Shown: one piece after another, positions 11,233 to 20,836 of the stretch
Position numbering within the stretch: the stretch's first letter is position 1
Layout: each line of letters begins with the position of its first letter
NCBI RefSeq assembly: GCF_008326345.1
Contig: NZ_BJEN01000001.1
Location: forward strand, 620,001 to 684,000
Direction: 5' to 3'
From: Cutibacterium modestum
GTDB lineage: Bacteria > Actinomycetota > Actinomycetes > Propionibacteriales > Propionibacteriaceae
DNA length: 64,000 nt
Notes under the pieces: model-generated
Databases searched by the model: none
Told to the model about the DNA's origin: nothing
The model's input: the letters and a program-made list of their open reading frames with translations, nothing else
Made by a program: the position numbers and the translations under genes

Positions 11233-11979
11233 GTGCATCTTCTCCTCATCCGCCACGCCCAGTCCGAAAACAACGCCGCCGCCGCGCAATCCGTCGAGGC
11301 TTACCAGCAGGGTCGCAAACCTGACCCGGAGCTCACCGAACTAGGACGACGTCAGGCGCAGGCCTTAGGAAAGTGGATCGGATCCGTCTCCCCTCGACCA
11401 ACGAAGTTGTATTCCTCCCCTATGATGCGCACCATCCAGACAGCTGCCCCTATCGCTGAGGCTTTTGACCTACCTATCACCATCAATGACCTCATCTTTG
11501 AGCGCCCGGGCCCAGTTCAGGTCGTTGACGGCACCGAGACCGGTCATCCAGGATCGCCGCGATCAGCTCTGTCGGCCATTACAGACCGTGCCGTCTTCCC
11601 CGATTCCATTACTGAGGAGGGATGGCGTAAGGCTCGCATCGAAACCGTCTCCGAGGCTGCCGAGCGCGCCGGCTGCATTGCCCAATGGATCCGCAGGGCC
11701 CATAAAGATGACGAATGCATCGCGATCATCGCTCATGGCGCGATCGGATCGATGGTGTTGCTGCATCTTATCGCCCCGCAGTTCGCCGCTAATTTGCGCA
11801 ACCACGCCATCGGCAGCGAACCGCAGTGGGTGGGGCTGCAGAACACCTCCACATCAATGATCGAGTTGCACCCGAATGGATACGAAATTCATTGGATCAA
11901 TCGGGTGGATCACCTCATTGAAGCGGGTATGGTTCACGGCGCCATCGCCGTGTCCACCGGCGACCCTGGCACCCGCTGA
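11233..11979 (+). CDS. Histidine phosphatase (phosphoglycerate mutase-like) family protein
   Basis: 248 residues beginning at GTG, which places the catalytic LLIRHAQSEN motif at residues 3-12, the usual position. Other family features are LTELGRRQAQALGKW, a YSSPMMRTIQTA segment, and a second catalytic histidine in IIAHGAIGSM. Such proteins form a phosphohistidine intermediate; substrates range from phosphoglycerate to small phosphoesters and cannot be assigned. The stop lies 24 bases before the Rieske gene, suggesting a two-gene operon. Confidence 0.88.
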   Translation: MHLLLIRHAQSENNAAAAQSVEAYQQGRKPDPELTELGRRQAQALGKWIGSVSPRPTKLYSSPMMRTIQTAAPIAEAFDLPITINDLIFERPGPVQVVDGTETGHPGSPRSALSAITDRAVFPDSITEEGWRKARIETVSEAAERAGCIAQWIRRAHKDDECIAIIAHGAIGSMVLLHLIAPQFAANLRNHAIGSEPQWVGLQNTSTSMIELHPNGYEIHWINRVDHLIEAGMVHGAIAVSTGDPGTR

Positions 11980-12003
11980 GCACGAAGGAGAAAAAGGAGA
12001 AAG

Positions 12004-12411
12004 ATGTTTCCCACCCGACGCGAGGTCCTGCGCACCGTTGGAAGTGTCACTGCCTTGGCCACCACCGGCGCGGTCACCGGATGCAACACCTTCCAGAATT
12101 CCAATGACGTTCACACCGGCCCGGCCACCGTCAAGGCAGCTGATGTCCCCGTTGGTGGAGGCACCGTCGTTGACGGCACCAACTTCGTCATCACCCAGCC
12201 CACGAAGGGAATTTTCAAGGGATTTGTGCGAGTATGCCCACACGCTGGGTGCCAGGTCGACGAGGTCCGGGACGGGGCAATCCTGTGCCCTTGCCACGGA
12301 TCGAAGTTCGCCATCACCGACGGTCACGTCACTCAAGGCCCGGCTACTACCGGTCTGGGCAGGGCCACAGTCACGGGGAAAGGCGACACTCTCACTATCA
12401 GCGGTTCCTGA
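12004..12411 (+). CDS. Rieske [2Fe-2S] domain lipoprotein with Tat-type signal
   Basis: 135 residues. The N-terminus has twin arginines in TRREVLRTVG and a hydrophobic stretch ending in TGAVTGC, so export by Tat followed by lipidation on Cys27 is plausible. Cluster ligands are C78 and H80 (CPHAGC) and C95 and H98 (CPCHGS), with C83 and C97 available for the usual disulphide. It is much smaller than the cytochrome bc1 Rieske subunit, lacks its transmembrane anchor, and no cytochrome genes are adjacent, so it is a stand-alone periplasmic-side electron carrier of unknown partner. It has GGAGAAAAAGGAGAAAG just before the ATG. Confidence 0.9.
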   Translation: MFPTRREVLRTVGSVTALATTGAVTGCNTFQNSNDVHTGPATVKAADVPVGGGTVVDGTNFVITQPTKGIFKGFVRVCPHAGCQVDEVRDGAILCPCHGSKFAITDGHVTQGPATTGLGRATVTGKGDTLTISGS

Positions 12412-12426
12412 CTGCCTAGCTCTTTC

Positions 12427-15396
12427 TCAACGCGACTTCTTGCGTGAGGTCGTGGCCTTCCTCCCCTTCCTCTTGGGAGTAGTTTTGTTCTTCCCGCCAC
12501 TTGTCGGCTCCCCGATGAGTGTCGGCTCGTCCCCGACCGGCACCTCACGCCCAGCCAGGATTTCTGAGAGATACTGACCTGTGTAGGAACTCTCGACCGC
12601 GGCCACCCGTTCCGGAGGGCCCTCAGCGACGACGGTGCCGCCGCCATTTCCTCCCTCGGGCCCCATGTCGATGATCCAATCGGCGGTTTTGATGACGTCG
12701 AGGTTGTGCTCGATGACGAAGACCGAGTTGCCCTGGTCGACAAGACGTTGCAACACCAGCAACAGCTTACGGATGTCCTCGAAGTGCAGGCCGGTGGTGG
12801 GCTCGTCAAGGACATAGAGCGTCCTACCTGTGGAACGTTTCTGGAGCTCCGATGCCAGCTTCACCCGCTGCGCCTCACCACCGGACAGAGTGGTCGCGGG
12901 CTGACCGAGCCTCACGTATCCCAACCCCACCTCGACGAGGGTCTTGAGGTGACGATGGATGGACGAGATCGGCTCGAAGAAGGTACAGGCCTCCTCGATA
13001 GGCATGTCAAGCACCTCAGCGATCGTCTTACCTTTGTAATGGACCTCCAAGGTCTCACGGTTGTATCTGGCACCGTGGCACACCTCACAAGGCACATAAA
13101 CGTCGGGCAGGAAGTTCATCTCGATCTTGATGGTGCCGTCACCCTGACAGTTTTCGCAGCGTCCGCCCTTAATGTTGAAAGAGAACCGACCCTGCTGGTA
13201 ACCGCGCACTTTGGCTTCGGGAGTCTGGGCAAAGAGAGCACGGATCTTGTCGAAGACTCCGGTATAAGTGGCCGGATTCGACCTCGGTGTGCGTCCTATG
13301 GGTGACTGGTCGACGTGGATCACCTTGTCGATTTCGTCGATTCCGATGATCGTCTCGTGCTTACCCGGTACTGCCCTGGCGCCGTGAATACGGTGCGCCA
13401 GCGATGTGTAGACGATCTGGTTGACCAGAGTCGACTTGCCCGAGCCGCTCACTCCGGTGACGACGACGAGCTGCCCCAGCGGGAAGGTGATGTCCACTCC
13501 CTTGAGGTTGTTCTCACGGGCTCCCTTGACAACAAGCTCACGTCCAGTGCGTGGGCGTCTGGTCGTTGGCAAGGGGATCGACCTCGTACGCGACAGGTAT
13601 GCACCGGTGACGGACCTCTCGCTGGCCAGCAGGTCATCAACAGTTCCTGACACGACGACCTCGCCGCCGTGCTCACCGGCTCCCGGGCCGACATCGACGA
13701 CCCAGTCGGCCGTCCGAATGGTGTCCTCATCATGCTCGACGACGATAAGGGTGTTACCGAGGTCCCGCAGTGTCACCAAGGTGTCGATGAGGCGCCGGTT
13801 GTCACGCTGATGCAAACCGATGGAGGGCTCGTCAAGGACGTAGAGAACCCCAACCAAACCTGAACCGATCTGGGTAGCGAGCCGGATGCGCTGAGCCTCA
13901 CCGCCAGACAGGGAGCCCGCGGACCGTGACAAGGTGAGGTAGTCTAAACCGACATCGACGAGGAATCGCAGCCGAGCGCGAACCTCCTTGATAACTCGCC
14001 CCGCAATGGTAGCTTCCCGCTCGGTCAAGGTCAACGCCTTGAAAAATTCCGAGGCCTCCCCAATAGACATATCTGAGACTTCGGCAATATTTCGCTTACC
14101 GACTGTCACGGCCAGACTCGTCGGTTTGAGACGCTTGCCGTGGCAATCACGGCAAGGCACCTCGCGCAGGTATTGGCCCCACCGGGAGCGCGCAGCATCC
14201 GTCTCTGCCTCGTCATAGCGTCGACGCACGTAGTGCAGCACTCCCTCGTAATTCTGCGAGTAAGTGCGCACCCGACCGAATCGGTTGCGGTATGAGACCA
14301 TGACCGGGTCGCCGTCACCGTGCAAGACAAGCTTGCGGGCCTTGGCTGGCAACTCGGACCACGGAAGTGTCGCGTCAAAGTCGTGGTTCTCCCCCAGCCC
14401 AGCAAAGACGTGCTGGTAGTGGTTCGCCACTCGTGGCCCAGACCAAGGCGCAATGGCTCCCTCAAGCAGGCTCAGCCCAGGATCAGGGACGACCAATTCC
14501 GGGTCGACCTCGAGGGTCGCGCCCAAACCAGAACAGGTCGGGCAGGCACCCCAAGGCCCATTAAAGGAGAACTGTCGCGGCTCCAGCTCCTCGATGTCGA
14601 TGTCATGCTGATTAGGGCAAGCCATCGTCTCGGAGAACCGACGTTCTCGGTGCGGATCCGACGAATCGCGGTCGACGAAATCGATCCCAACGATGCCGTG
14701 AGCCAGTCCCAGCGCCGTCTCCACCGACTCGGTCAGGCGCTGTTTAGCTGACGACTTGACTGCAATCCGATCGACGACGACGTCGATGTCGTGCTTGCGC
14801 TTCTTATCCAGCGGCGGCACTTGACCAAGCCGATGAACGTCCCCGTCCACCCGTACTCGAGTGAAGCCGTCAGTCATCAGTTGCCGGAACAGCTCGACGT
14901 ACTCGCCTTTGCGTCCGCGGATTACCGGGGCGAGGACCTGGAATTTGGTGCCCTCGTCGAGGGCCATGAGGCGGTCGACGATTTGCTGCGGAGTCTGCCG
15001 ACTGATGAGCTCGCCACACACCGGGCAGTGCGGCTTGCCGACGCGGGCCCAGAGCAGACGCAAATAGTCATGGATTTCCGTGATGGTGCCGACGGTCGAC
15101 CGCGGGTTACGAGAGGTGGACTTCTGGTCGATGGAAACAGCCGGGCTGAGACCCTCAATAAAGTCAACGTCGGGCTTGTCCATCTGACCCAGGAATTGAC
15201 GGGCGTAGGAGGAAAGCGATTCCACATACCGTCGCTGCCCCTCGGCGAAGATGGTGTCGAAGGCGAGGGAGGACTTGCCTGATCCAGATAGACCGGTGAA
15301 CACAATCATGGCGTCCCTTGGAAGGTCCAGATTGACATTGCGAAGGTTATGCTCCCGGGCTCCCCGGACGATGATGTGGTCACTCACAGATGTCAT
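12427..15396 (-). CDS. uvrA: Excinuclease ABC subunit A
   Basis: Damage-recognition ATPase of nucleotide excision repair, 989 residues. Two ABC modules are visible: Walker [13 protein letters not shown] and [12 protein letters not shown]; signatures [12 protein letters not shown] and [12 protein letters not shown]; Walker [13 protein letters not shown] and [11 protein letters not shown]. Zinc-finger cysteine pairs occur at CPVCG, CPTC and CENC/CEVC. The C-terminal tail is unusually basic ([21 protein letters not shown]-like). It converges with the Rieske gene (15-base gap) and diverges from the isomerase-like gene at 15538. Confidence 0.97.
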   Translation of the reverse strand: MTSVSDHIIVRGAREHNLRNVNLDLPRDAMIVFTGLSGSGKSSLAFDTIFAEGQRRYVESLSSYARQFLGQMDKPDVDFIEGLSPAVSIDQKSTSRNPRSTVGTITEIHDYLRLLWARVGKPHCPVCGELISRQTPQQIVDRLMALDEGTKFQVLAPVIRGRKGEYVELFRQLMTDGFTRVRVDGDVHRLGQVPPLDKKRKHDIDVVVDRIAVKSSAKQRLTESVETALGLAHGIVGIDFVDRDSSDPHRERRFSETMACPNQHDIDIEELEPRQFSFNGPWGACPTCSGLGATLEVDPELVVPDPGLSLLEGAIAPWSGPRVANHYQHVFAGLGENHDFDATLPWSELPAKARKLVLHGDGDPVMVSYRNRFGRVRTYSQNYEGVLHYVRRRYDEAETDAARSRWGQYLREVPCRDCHGKRLKPTSLAVTVGKRNIAEVSDMSIGEASEFFKALTLTEREATIAGRVIKEVRARLRFLVDVGLDYLTLSRSAGSLSGGEAQRIRLATQIGSGLVGVLYVLDEPSIGLHQRDNRRLIDTLVTLRDLGNTLIVVEHDEDTIRTADWVVDVGPGAGEHGGEVVVSGTVDDLLASERSVTGAYLSRTRSIPLPTTRRPRTGRELVVKGARENNLKGVDITFPLGQLVVVTGVSGSGKSTLVNQIVYTSLAHRIHGARAVPGKHETIIGIDEIDKVIHVDQSPIGRTPRSNPATYTGVFDKIRALFAQTPEAKVRGYQQGRFSFNIKGGRCENCQGDGTIKIEMNFLPDVYVPCEVCHGARYNRETLEVHYKGKTIAEVLDMPIEEACTFFEPISSIHRHLKTLVEVGLGYVRLGQPATTLSGGEAQRVKLASELQKRSTGRTLYVLDEPTTGLHFEDIRKLLLVLQRLVDQGNSVFVIEHNLDVIKTADWIIDMGPEGGNGGGTVVAEGPPERVAAVESSYTGQYLSEILAGREVPVGDEPTLIGEPTSGGKNKTTPKRKGRKATTSRKKSR

Positions 15397-15537
15397 CGTA
15401 GAGGCCGTCCAAGACAGCCCCGCAGATCTGCGCGGTTGACAGAACAGAACACGATACCCCGTTCACATTGCTGTGAAACTGACTCCATGCCTTCAGTCAT
15501 CTGGCATGTTCCACCCTGTGGCATTAGGTTGGGCGAT

Positions 15538-16281
15538 ATGAGCGCTGCCCCACGACCACCCGGTCTATGTCCCAGCGCTCCCCTGCACGCAATTCGGGCT
15601 GCCAAGCGAGAGGCCACTCAGCGTCTTCTTGGCGCAACTATGGGGCTATCGGATGACGAATGGCAGGCACCGAGCCGACTTGCCGGATGGACCCGTGCTC
15701 ACATTGCTACCCACATCGCTCGCAACGCTGAAGCCTTCGAGGCCGTCACGAAGGCGGTCGTCGCCCATCAGGAAGTCCCTCACCTTTACCCTTCCGACGA
15801 GCTCCGCGACCGTGACATCGAACGCGGTTCGGAACGCACCGGGCTGCAACTGCAGATCGACCTTGACACCACTGCAGGCTCCCTCAACGCCACCTTCGAC
15901 GCCCTCGACGACATGGAACCTGGCACTGCGGTGTGGCTGACCAACGACATCCGCGTCGATATCACTGACCTACCGGCGCTACGACTCGCGGAAATAGCCC
16001 TGCACCACGTCGATCTCGATCTCGGGATGACCGTCGATGACCTCCCCGATGTTCCCGCGCGGACCCTTCTGGAATGGGTCTGCTTCCGCTTGCGGGATCG
16101 TCCTGAGGTGCCCGCCATGCGTATCGTCTCTGACTCCGGCCTGACCGACCGCATTGGCGGAGTTGGATTCGCGACCACGGTCCACGGACCTGACGGGGCT
16201 CTGGCAGGATGGCTATCGGGCAGAGGGGGAACCGAGCGTCTCACCGGGGCTGATCAGCTCGCCGTCCCTATGCTCATCTGA
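15538..16281 (+). CDS. Maleylpyruvate isomerase-family, mycothiol-dependent protein
   Basis: 247 residues from ATG 15538; the frame is open further upstream, but that part overlaps uvrA and has no family character. The N-terminal DinB-like domain has LSDDEWQAPSRLAGWTRAHI with metal-binding histidines (AHIATHIARNAEAF), then EIALHHVDLDLGM near 160, followed by the SCP2-like C-terminal domain. This is the family of mycothiol-dependent maleylpyruvate isomerase and related enzymes. The actual reaction is unknown; no aromatic degradation genes surround it. Confidence 0.82.
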   Translation: MSAAPRPPGLCPSAPLHAIRAAKREATQRLLGATMGLSDDEWQAPSRLAGWTRAHIATHIARNAEAFEAVTKAVVAHQEVPHLYPSDELRDRDIERGSERTGLQLQIDLDTTAGSLNATFDALDDMEPGTAVWLTNDIRVDITDLPALRLAEIALHHVDLDLGMTVDDLPDVPARTLLEWVCFRLRDRPEVPAMRIVSDSGLTDRIGGVGFATTVHGPDGALAGWLSGRGGTERLTGADQLAVPMLI

Positions 16282-16324
16282 TGGGACAAGACGTATCACC
16301 TGCTCGTCCCAGGAAGGAACCGTC

Positions 16325-16981
16325 ATGCCGCTTTACCACGTTGATCCCGGCTCCGAGGCCGCCCTCGTCAGGGTTAACGATGACGTTGACCTCATCAAAA
16401 TCTCGGTAGGCACTGTGGACAACAATGCCTACCTCATCCACCCGGGAGCTGGACCCGCCATTCTCGTAGATGCAGCTGCCGAACCTAGTCGACTCAAGGC
16501 TCTTATCGGTAATTACGAAGTGGGGGCGGTTATTACGACCCATCGTCATCAGGACCATACCGGGGCTCTCGCGGATATTATCAATATGACAGGTGCCCAG
16601 CCGTGGTGTGGAGAACCCGATGCTGAAGCCATTGAGGCCACCACAGGGGTGACCTGTAGCACCGTGTGGGACGGTGATTTGTTCCGTCTCGGCGATGTAA
16701 AACTCGACGTCATTGGGCTAGTAGGCCATACCCGCGGCTCCATAGCCTTGCGGTTGCAGGGCAATCCCAGCGACCACGTTCTCACTGGCGATTCTCTGTT
16801 CCCAGGCGGGGTCGGTAAAACCAGCGGAAGCCGAGAATTCGAAAGTCTCTACACCGACATCTGCATGAAGATCTTTGCACCCATGTCGGACACGACAGTC
16901 ATTCATCCCGGCCACGGCGACGCCACAACAGTCGGAGAAGAACGTCCCAACCTTCCACTGTGGCGCGCCCGCGGCTGGTAA
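16325..16981 (+). CDS. MBL-fold metallo-hydrolase (glyoxalase II-like)
   Basis: 218 residues from ATG 16325, which has AGGAAGG just upstream; the frame is open earlier but overlaps the preceding gene. The metal site motif is THRHQDHTG, followed by the conserved LVGHTRGS, the aspartate in LTGDSLF, and a late histidine in VIHPGHGD. This arrangement is that of hydroxyacylglutathione hydrolase-like enzymes; in an organism using mycothiol a thioester of that thiol is a reasonable substrate, but this is inference. It lies 43 bases after the mycothiol-isomerase-like gene and probably shares its transcript. Confidence 0.87.
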   Translation: MPLYHVDPGSEAALVRVNDDVDLIKISVGTVDNNAYLIHPGAGPAILVDAAAEPSRLKALIGNYEVGAVITTHRHQDHTGALADIINMTGAQPWCGEPDAEAIEATTGVTCSTVWDGDLFRLGDVKLDVIGLVGHTRGSIALRLQGNPSDHVLTGDSLFPGGVGKTSGSREFESLYTDICMKIFAPMSDTTVIHPGHGDATTVGEERPNLPLWRARGW

Positions 16982-16984
16982 GCG

Positions 16985-17971
16985 TCAGACCTCGGCCTTG
17001 GCGTCGTCTTTGCGACTCTTGATGAGGCTCGCGATGGTGGTGGCAAGCAGGGTCGCGACGATAACACCCAATGAAACCCCGATCGAAACCTCAGTGCTGG
17101 AACCGAACCAAGCCTGATCCAGACCGTAGTGGTGCATCGCGTGACCGATGAGTTTGAACGCGATAAAACCCAAGGTCACGGCTAGCCCTAGCGACAAGTA
17201 CACCAGGCGTTCTAACAGACTTCCGATCAGGAAGTACAGCTGGCGTAAGCCCATGAGAGCAAAGACGTTAGCGGTAAAGATGAGGTACCCCTCGCTGGTC
17301 AGACCATAGGACGCCGGAATCGAGTCGAGGGCGAAAAGTAAGTCTGTGGCGCCCAGAGCGACGCAGACCATGAACATCGAGGTTGCGATGATCTTGCCGT
17401 TCTCGCGAACGAAGAACTTTGTACCGCGGTAGTCGCCGGTAGTCGGAACTGTGCGCTTGAACCACGTCATGAAGCGACCCTCCCCGCTAGAATCCTCATC
17501 CTCATCGTCATGGTGACGGTACTCACGTACCTGGTCAATAGCTGAGTACAGCAGGAAGGCACCGAAGATAAAGAACACCCATGCCCAGGCCTCGAGAATG
17601 GCCTGTCCCAAGGTGATGAAGACGCCACGGAAGACAAGTGCGACGATGATTCCCACCAGCAACGCGAACTGCTGAAGCTTCCGTGGGACGTTGAACTTCT
17701 CCATCAGGATGAGGAAGATAAACAGGTTGTCGATCGACAAGCTGTACTCGGTCAACCACACCGCGTAGAACTGTCCACCTGCGGCGCGTCCCTGCAGGAT
17801 CCAGACGCCAAGGCCGAAAAGCACCGCCAGGACCACGAAGACGCCGACGAAGGCGACACATTCCTTGGTAGAGGGAACATGAGGTTTTCGGCCCAGGACG
17901 AGAACCTCAAAGAAGAGCAGAGCCCCCATGACCAGGATGGTGATGATCCAAACATAGGCGTGAACGTGCAA
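16985..17971 (-). CDS. TerC-family integral membrane protein
   Basis: 328 residues from a TTG at 17971, chosen because TTTTGGAGG lies seven bases upstream and it places the first transmembrane helix at the N-terminus; the longer frame to 18136 adds a non-hydrophobic leader. About eight hydrophobic segments follow, with the family hallmark YSLSIDNLFIFLILM (acidic residue within a helix), GVFITLGQAI, and LFALDSIPASYGLT. An acidic cytosolic loop (DDEDEDSSGEG) sits near 195. TerC-like proteins help load manganese onto exported enzymes or resist metal/tellurite stress; which applies here is not visible. Confidence 0.9.
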   Translation of the reverse strand: MHVHAYVWIITILVMGALLFFEVLVLGRKPHVPSTKECVAFVGVFVVLAVLFGLGVWILQGRAAGGQFYAVWLTEYSLSIDNLFIFLILMEKFNVPRKLQQFALLVGIIVALVFRGVFITLGQAILEAWAWVFFIFGAFLLYSAIDQVREYRHHDDEDEDSSGEGRFMTWFKRTVPTTGDYRGTKFFVRENGKIIATSMFMVCVALGATDLLFALDSIPASYGLTSEGYLIFTANVFALMGLRQLYFLIGSLLERLVYLSLGLAVTLGFIAFKLIGHAMHHYGLDQAWFGSSTEVSIGVSLGVIVATLLATTIASLIKSRKDDAKAEV

Positions 17972-18169
17972 ACCCGGGCCTCCAAAAGGGATAGAACGAA
18001 GGTCCGGAGGTCTCGTCCGCACCAGCGCCGCATATCGGTTCACTGGGGCTGTGCAGCCGGACCGTGATGGCACGATCGTGGTGACGACCACACTTTTCTC
18101 AAGAGTACTCCCCTCCAAGGACTTCCATAGTTGCACACCAATGGTGGTGACCGCGACTTGCGATCACCC

Positions 18170-20275
18170 TTACCGGTTGGCCTCCACCATCTGGCGCAGT
18201 TCCTTCTTGAGATCAGCGATTTCGTCACGCAGTCGGGCCGCAACTTCGAACTTGAGTTCTCCAGCGGCAGAACGCATTTCGTTAGTGAGATTGACGATGA
18301 GGTTACCCAGATCCTCTTCGGCCATCTTCGACGCGTCAAGTCGCTTCCCCTGGGCCGCTCGCTGCTCGTCGGTAATCATCGAGTTGTAACCGCGGTGGCC
18401 CTTGCCGTAATTGAATCTCTCGACGAGCTGGTCGGTATCGGCTTCTTCACGGGCCAGCATTTCAGTGATGTCACCGATCTTCTTACGCAGTGGCTGCGGA
18501 TCGATTCCGTGCTCCTTGTTGTAGGCCATCTGAATATCGCGACGACGATTCGTCTCATTGATAGCGATCCGCATGGAATCAGTGACCTGATCGGCATACA
18601 TGATGACCTGGCCGTTAACGTTACGGGCGGCACGGCCTACGGTCTGAATGAGTGACCGCTCAGAACGCAGAAAGCCTTCCTTGTCGGCGTCAAGGATCGC
18701 CACCAGGGAGACCTCCGGAAGGTCGAGCCCCTCTCGTAACAGATTGATGCCGACGAGTACATCGAATTCTCCCATCCGCAACTCCTTGAGCAACTCGATG
18801 CGCTTGAGGGTGTCAATCTCGGAGTGAAGGTACCGGGTGCGGATCCCGTGCTCCATGAGGTAGTCGGTCAGGTCTTCAGCCATCTTCTTCGTCAAGGTCG
18901 TCACTAAGACACGGTCGCCACGGTCCACTCGGGTATGAATTTCGCCCATGAGGTCGTCGATCTGGCCATGCGTGGGCTTGACAATAATCTCTGGATCCAC
19001 CAGACCGGTCGGACGAATGATCTGTTCGACGACCCCATGCGCCCGCTCGATCTCATACGACCCCGGGGTGGCTGACAGATAGACGGTCTGGCCGATTCGC
19101 TCGGTGAACTCGTCAAACTTCAACGGTCGATTGTCCATAGCACTAGGTAACCGGAAACCATGTTCCACCAATGTCCGCTTGCGGCTCATGTCTCCCTCAT
19201 ACATGCCACCGATTTGCGGGACGGTCACGTGGGACTCATCGATAACAAGTACGAAATCCTCAGGGAAGTAGTCGAGCAGACAGTTCGGGGCCGATCCTGG
19301 GGCGCGTCCGTCAATGTGCCGTGAATAGTTCTCAATGCCAGCACATGCACCGACCTGCTGCATCATCTCGATGTCGTAGGTGGTGCGCATCCGCAACCGC
19401 TGAGCCTCCAAAAGTTTCCCGTCGCGCTCGAGAACCGCAAGCCGCTCCTCAAGCTCCTGCTGGATAGACACAATGGCCCGTTCCATACGTTCCGGGCCGG
19501 CAACGTAGTGGGTGGCCGGGAACACGTAGACCTGCTCATCCTCGCTAATGACCTCCCCAGTGAGCGGGTGCATCGTGGTGAGGGCCTCGATCTCGTCACC
19601 AAAGAACTCGACGCGCAGCGCATTTTCCTCATAGACGGGGAAAATCTCCAAGGTGTCCCCCCGCACTCGGAAAGTGCCTCGCTCCCCCGATATGTCATTA
19701 CGCACATACTGGTTGGTGACGAGGTCACGCAGCAGCTCGTCACGATCCCATTCCTGCCCGACCTCCAACGGGATCATCCGGTCGACATATTCCTGTGGCG
19801 TGCCCAGGCCATAGATAGCCGAAACGGTCGACACCACAATGACGTCGCGGCGGGTGAGCAGGGAATTCGTCGCAGAGTGGCGTAACCTCTCAACTTCCTC
19901 ATTGAGGCTGGAATCTTTTTCGATGTATGTATCGGTCTGCGGGATATACGCCTCAGGTTGATAGTAATCGTAGTACGAGACGAAGTACTCGACGGCATTA
20001 TCGGGGAAAAACGTCCGCAGTTCCTGGGCAAACTGGGCGGCCAAGGTCTTGTTGGGCTGCATGACGAGCATCGGCCTCTGCAACTTCTCCGCCAGCCACG
20101 CCACGGTAGCCGTCTTACCGGTACCCGTAGCCCCCAGCAGGACGACATCCTGCTCACCGTCGTTGACCCTCTTCTCCAGCTCCGCAATAGCCTGCGGCTG
20201 GTCTCCAGAAGGCTGAAACTCACTGACGACGTGGAAGGGCGCTACGCGGCGAGTGATGTCGGTGACAGGGCGCAT
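18170..20275 (-). CDS. uvrB: Excinuclease ABC subunit B
   Basis: Helicase-like damage-verification subunit of the UvrABC system, 701 residues. Walker [16 protein letters not shown], the beta-hairpin region [24 protein letters not shown]-type box [13 protein letters not shown], motif [19 protein letters not shown], and [12 protein letters not shown] are all present, and the C-terminal UVR motif ([15 protein letters not shown]) binds UvrC. It is complete, with no lesions, and marks the left edge of the accessory region. Confidence 0.97.
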   Translation of the reverse strand: MRPVTDITRRVAPFHVVSEFQPSGDQPQAIAELEKRVNDGEQDVVLLGATGTGKTATVAWLAEKLQRPMLVMQPNKTLAAQFAQELRTFFPDNAVEYFVSYYDYYQPEAYIPQTDTYIEKDSSLNEEVERLRHSATNSLLTRRDVIVVSTVSAIYGLGTPQEYVDRMIPLEVGQEWDRDELLRDLVTNQYVRNDISGERGTFRVRGDTLEIFPVYEENALRVEFFGDEIEALTTMHPLTGEVISEDEQVYVFPATHYVAGPERMERAIVSIQQELEERLAVLERDGKLLEAQRLRMRTTYDIEMMQQVGACAGIENYSRHIDGRAPGSAPNCLLDYFPEDFVLVIDESHVTVPQIGGMYEGDMSRKRTLVEHGFRLPSAMDNRPLKFDEFTERIGQTVYLSATPGSYEIERAHGVVEQIIRPTGLVDPEIIVKPTHGQIDDLMGEIHTRVDRGDRVLVTTLTKKMAEDLTDYLMEHGIRTRYLHSEIDTLKRIELLKELRMGEFDVLVGINLLREGLDLPEVSLVAILDADKEGFLRSERSLIQTVGRAARNVNGQVIMYADQVTDSMRIAINETNRRRDIQMAYNKEHGIDPQPLRKKIGDITEMLAREEADTDQLVERFNYGKGHRGYNSMITDEQRAAQGKRLDASKMAEEDLGNLIVNLTNEMRSAAGELKFEVAARLRDEIADLKKELRQMVEANR

Positions 20276-20468
20276 AGCTCCACCCTAGTTCAAGGCATCA
20301 GCGATGGAATTCGCCGAAAGCATGCGACCGGCCTTGGGATGTGAGGTCGGCAAGCCCGCATCCTTGGTCCCGATGAATCTAGCTCGATGACCCTCACCCT
20401 AAATATGCTAGAAGCACCCTGCTGGCAATGAGGCACTTTTCAGCAGGAGAAGTTATAAGGAGGAAATC

Positions 20469-20795
20469 GTATCCACCGTTTGGCATTATGTCGCAGCAGT
20501 CCCTATTACGGGCCTGCTGCTCGCTAGTACAGCCGCTATTGCTATGGCCGACACCGTCAACCCGCCCGAGGGCAGAGTTTGGCGATACGGACGTGGATAC
20601 TCAGACTATCTTCATGACTCGAAGAAACATGGCAGCTCAGTTCAAGGGGTCAACTTTGTGCGCTCGCCATGTGTCAAGGCTGGCAGCTAATCCTATGCTC
20701 GCACTGATGCAGCATGGTTCGGGAACAAGGCTTGGTACCGCATCTGCTACAACCCCATGATCGGCGGCACGCCCCACGTGGGGCGTGCCGCCTGA
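20469..20795 (+). pseudogene. Lactococcin 972-family bacteriocin, decayed
   Basis: Read in the frame beginning at 20469, the product has a signal peptide (ITGLLLASTAAIAMA) followed by mature residues ADTVNPPEGRVWRYGRG and YSDYLHDSKKHGSSVQG, which is the lactococcin 972 pattern. After KAGS there is a TAA at 20688-20690, and the same frame then continues SYARTDAAWFGNKAWYR, the typical family C-terminus. The gene also lacks a standard start: the strong AAGGAGG is followed by GTATCC where GTG would be expected. Two independent lesions make it very likely inactive. The two downstream genes are the usual partners of this bacteriocin class. Confidence 0.75.
20763..20792. repeat. Perfect 30-bp palindrome after the bacteriocin gene
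   Basis: Arm GGCGGCACGCCCC, centre ACGT, arm GGGGCGTGCCGCC; the whole 30 bases equal their own reverse complement. It lies 44 bases before the start of the membrane-protein gene. As RNA it would fold into a very stable hairpin, without a following T-run, so it could be an attenuator that lets the structural gene outproduce the immunity/transport genes, or an RNA-end stabiliser. Confidence 0.8.
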
Positions 20796-20836
20796 TACCC
20801 CATTCACGTTCCGACCAGAAGGAAGCCGCCACAGTG

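Noticed and set aside
20428-20760. 110-codon frame starting at ATG 20428
   Set aside because: Runs through the bacteriocin gene one frame off; it has no signal peptide or family features, whereas the neighbouring frame gives the lactococcin 972 pattern.
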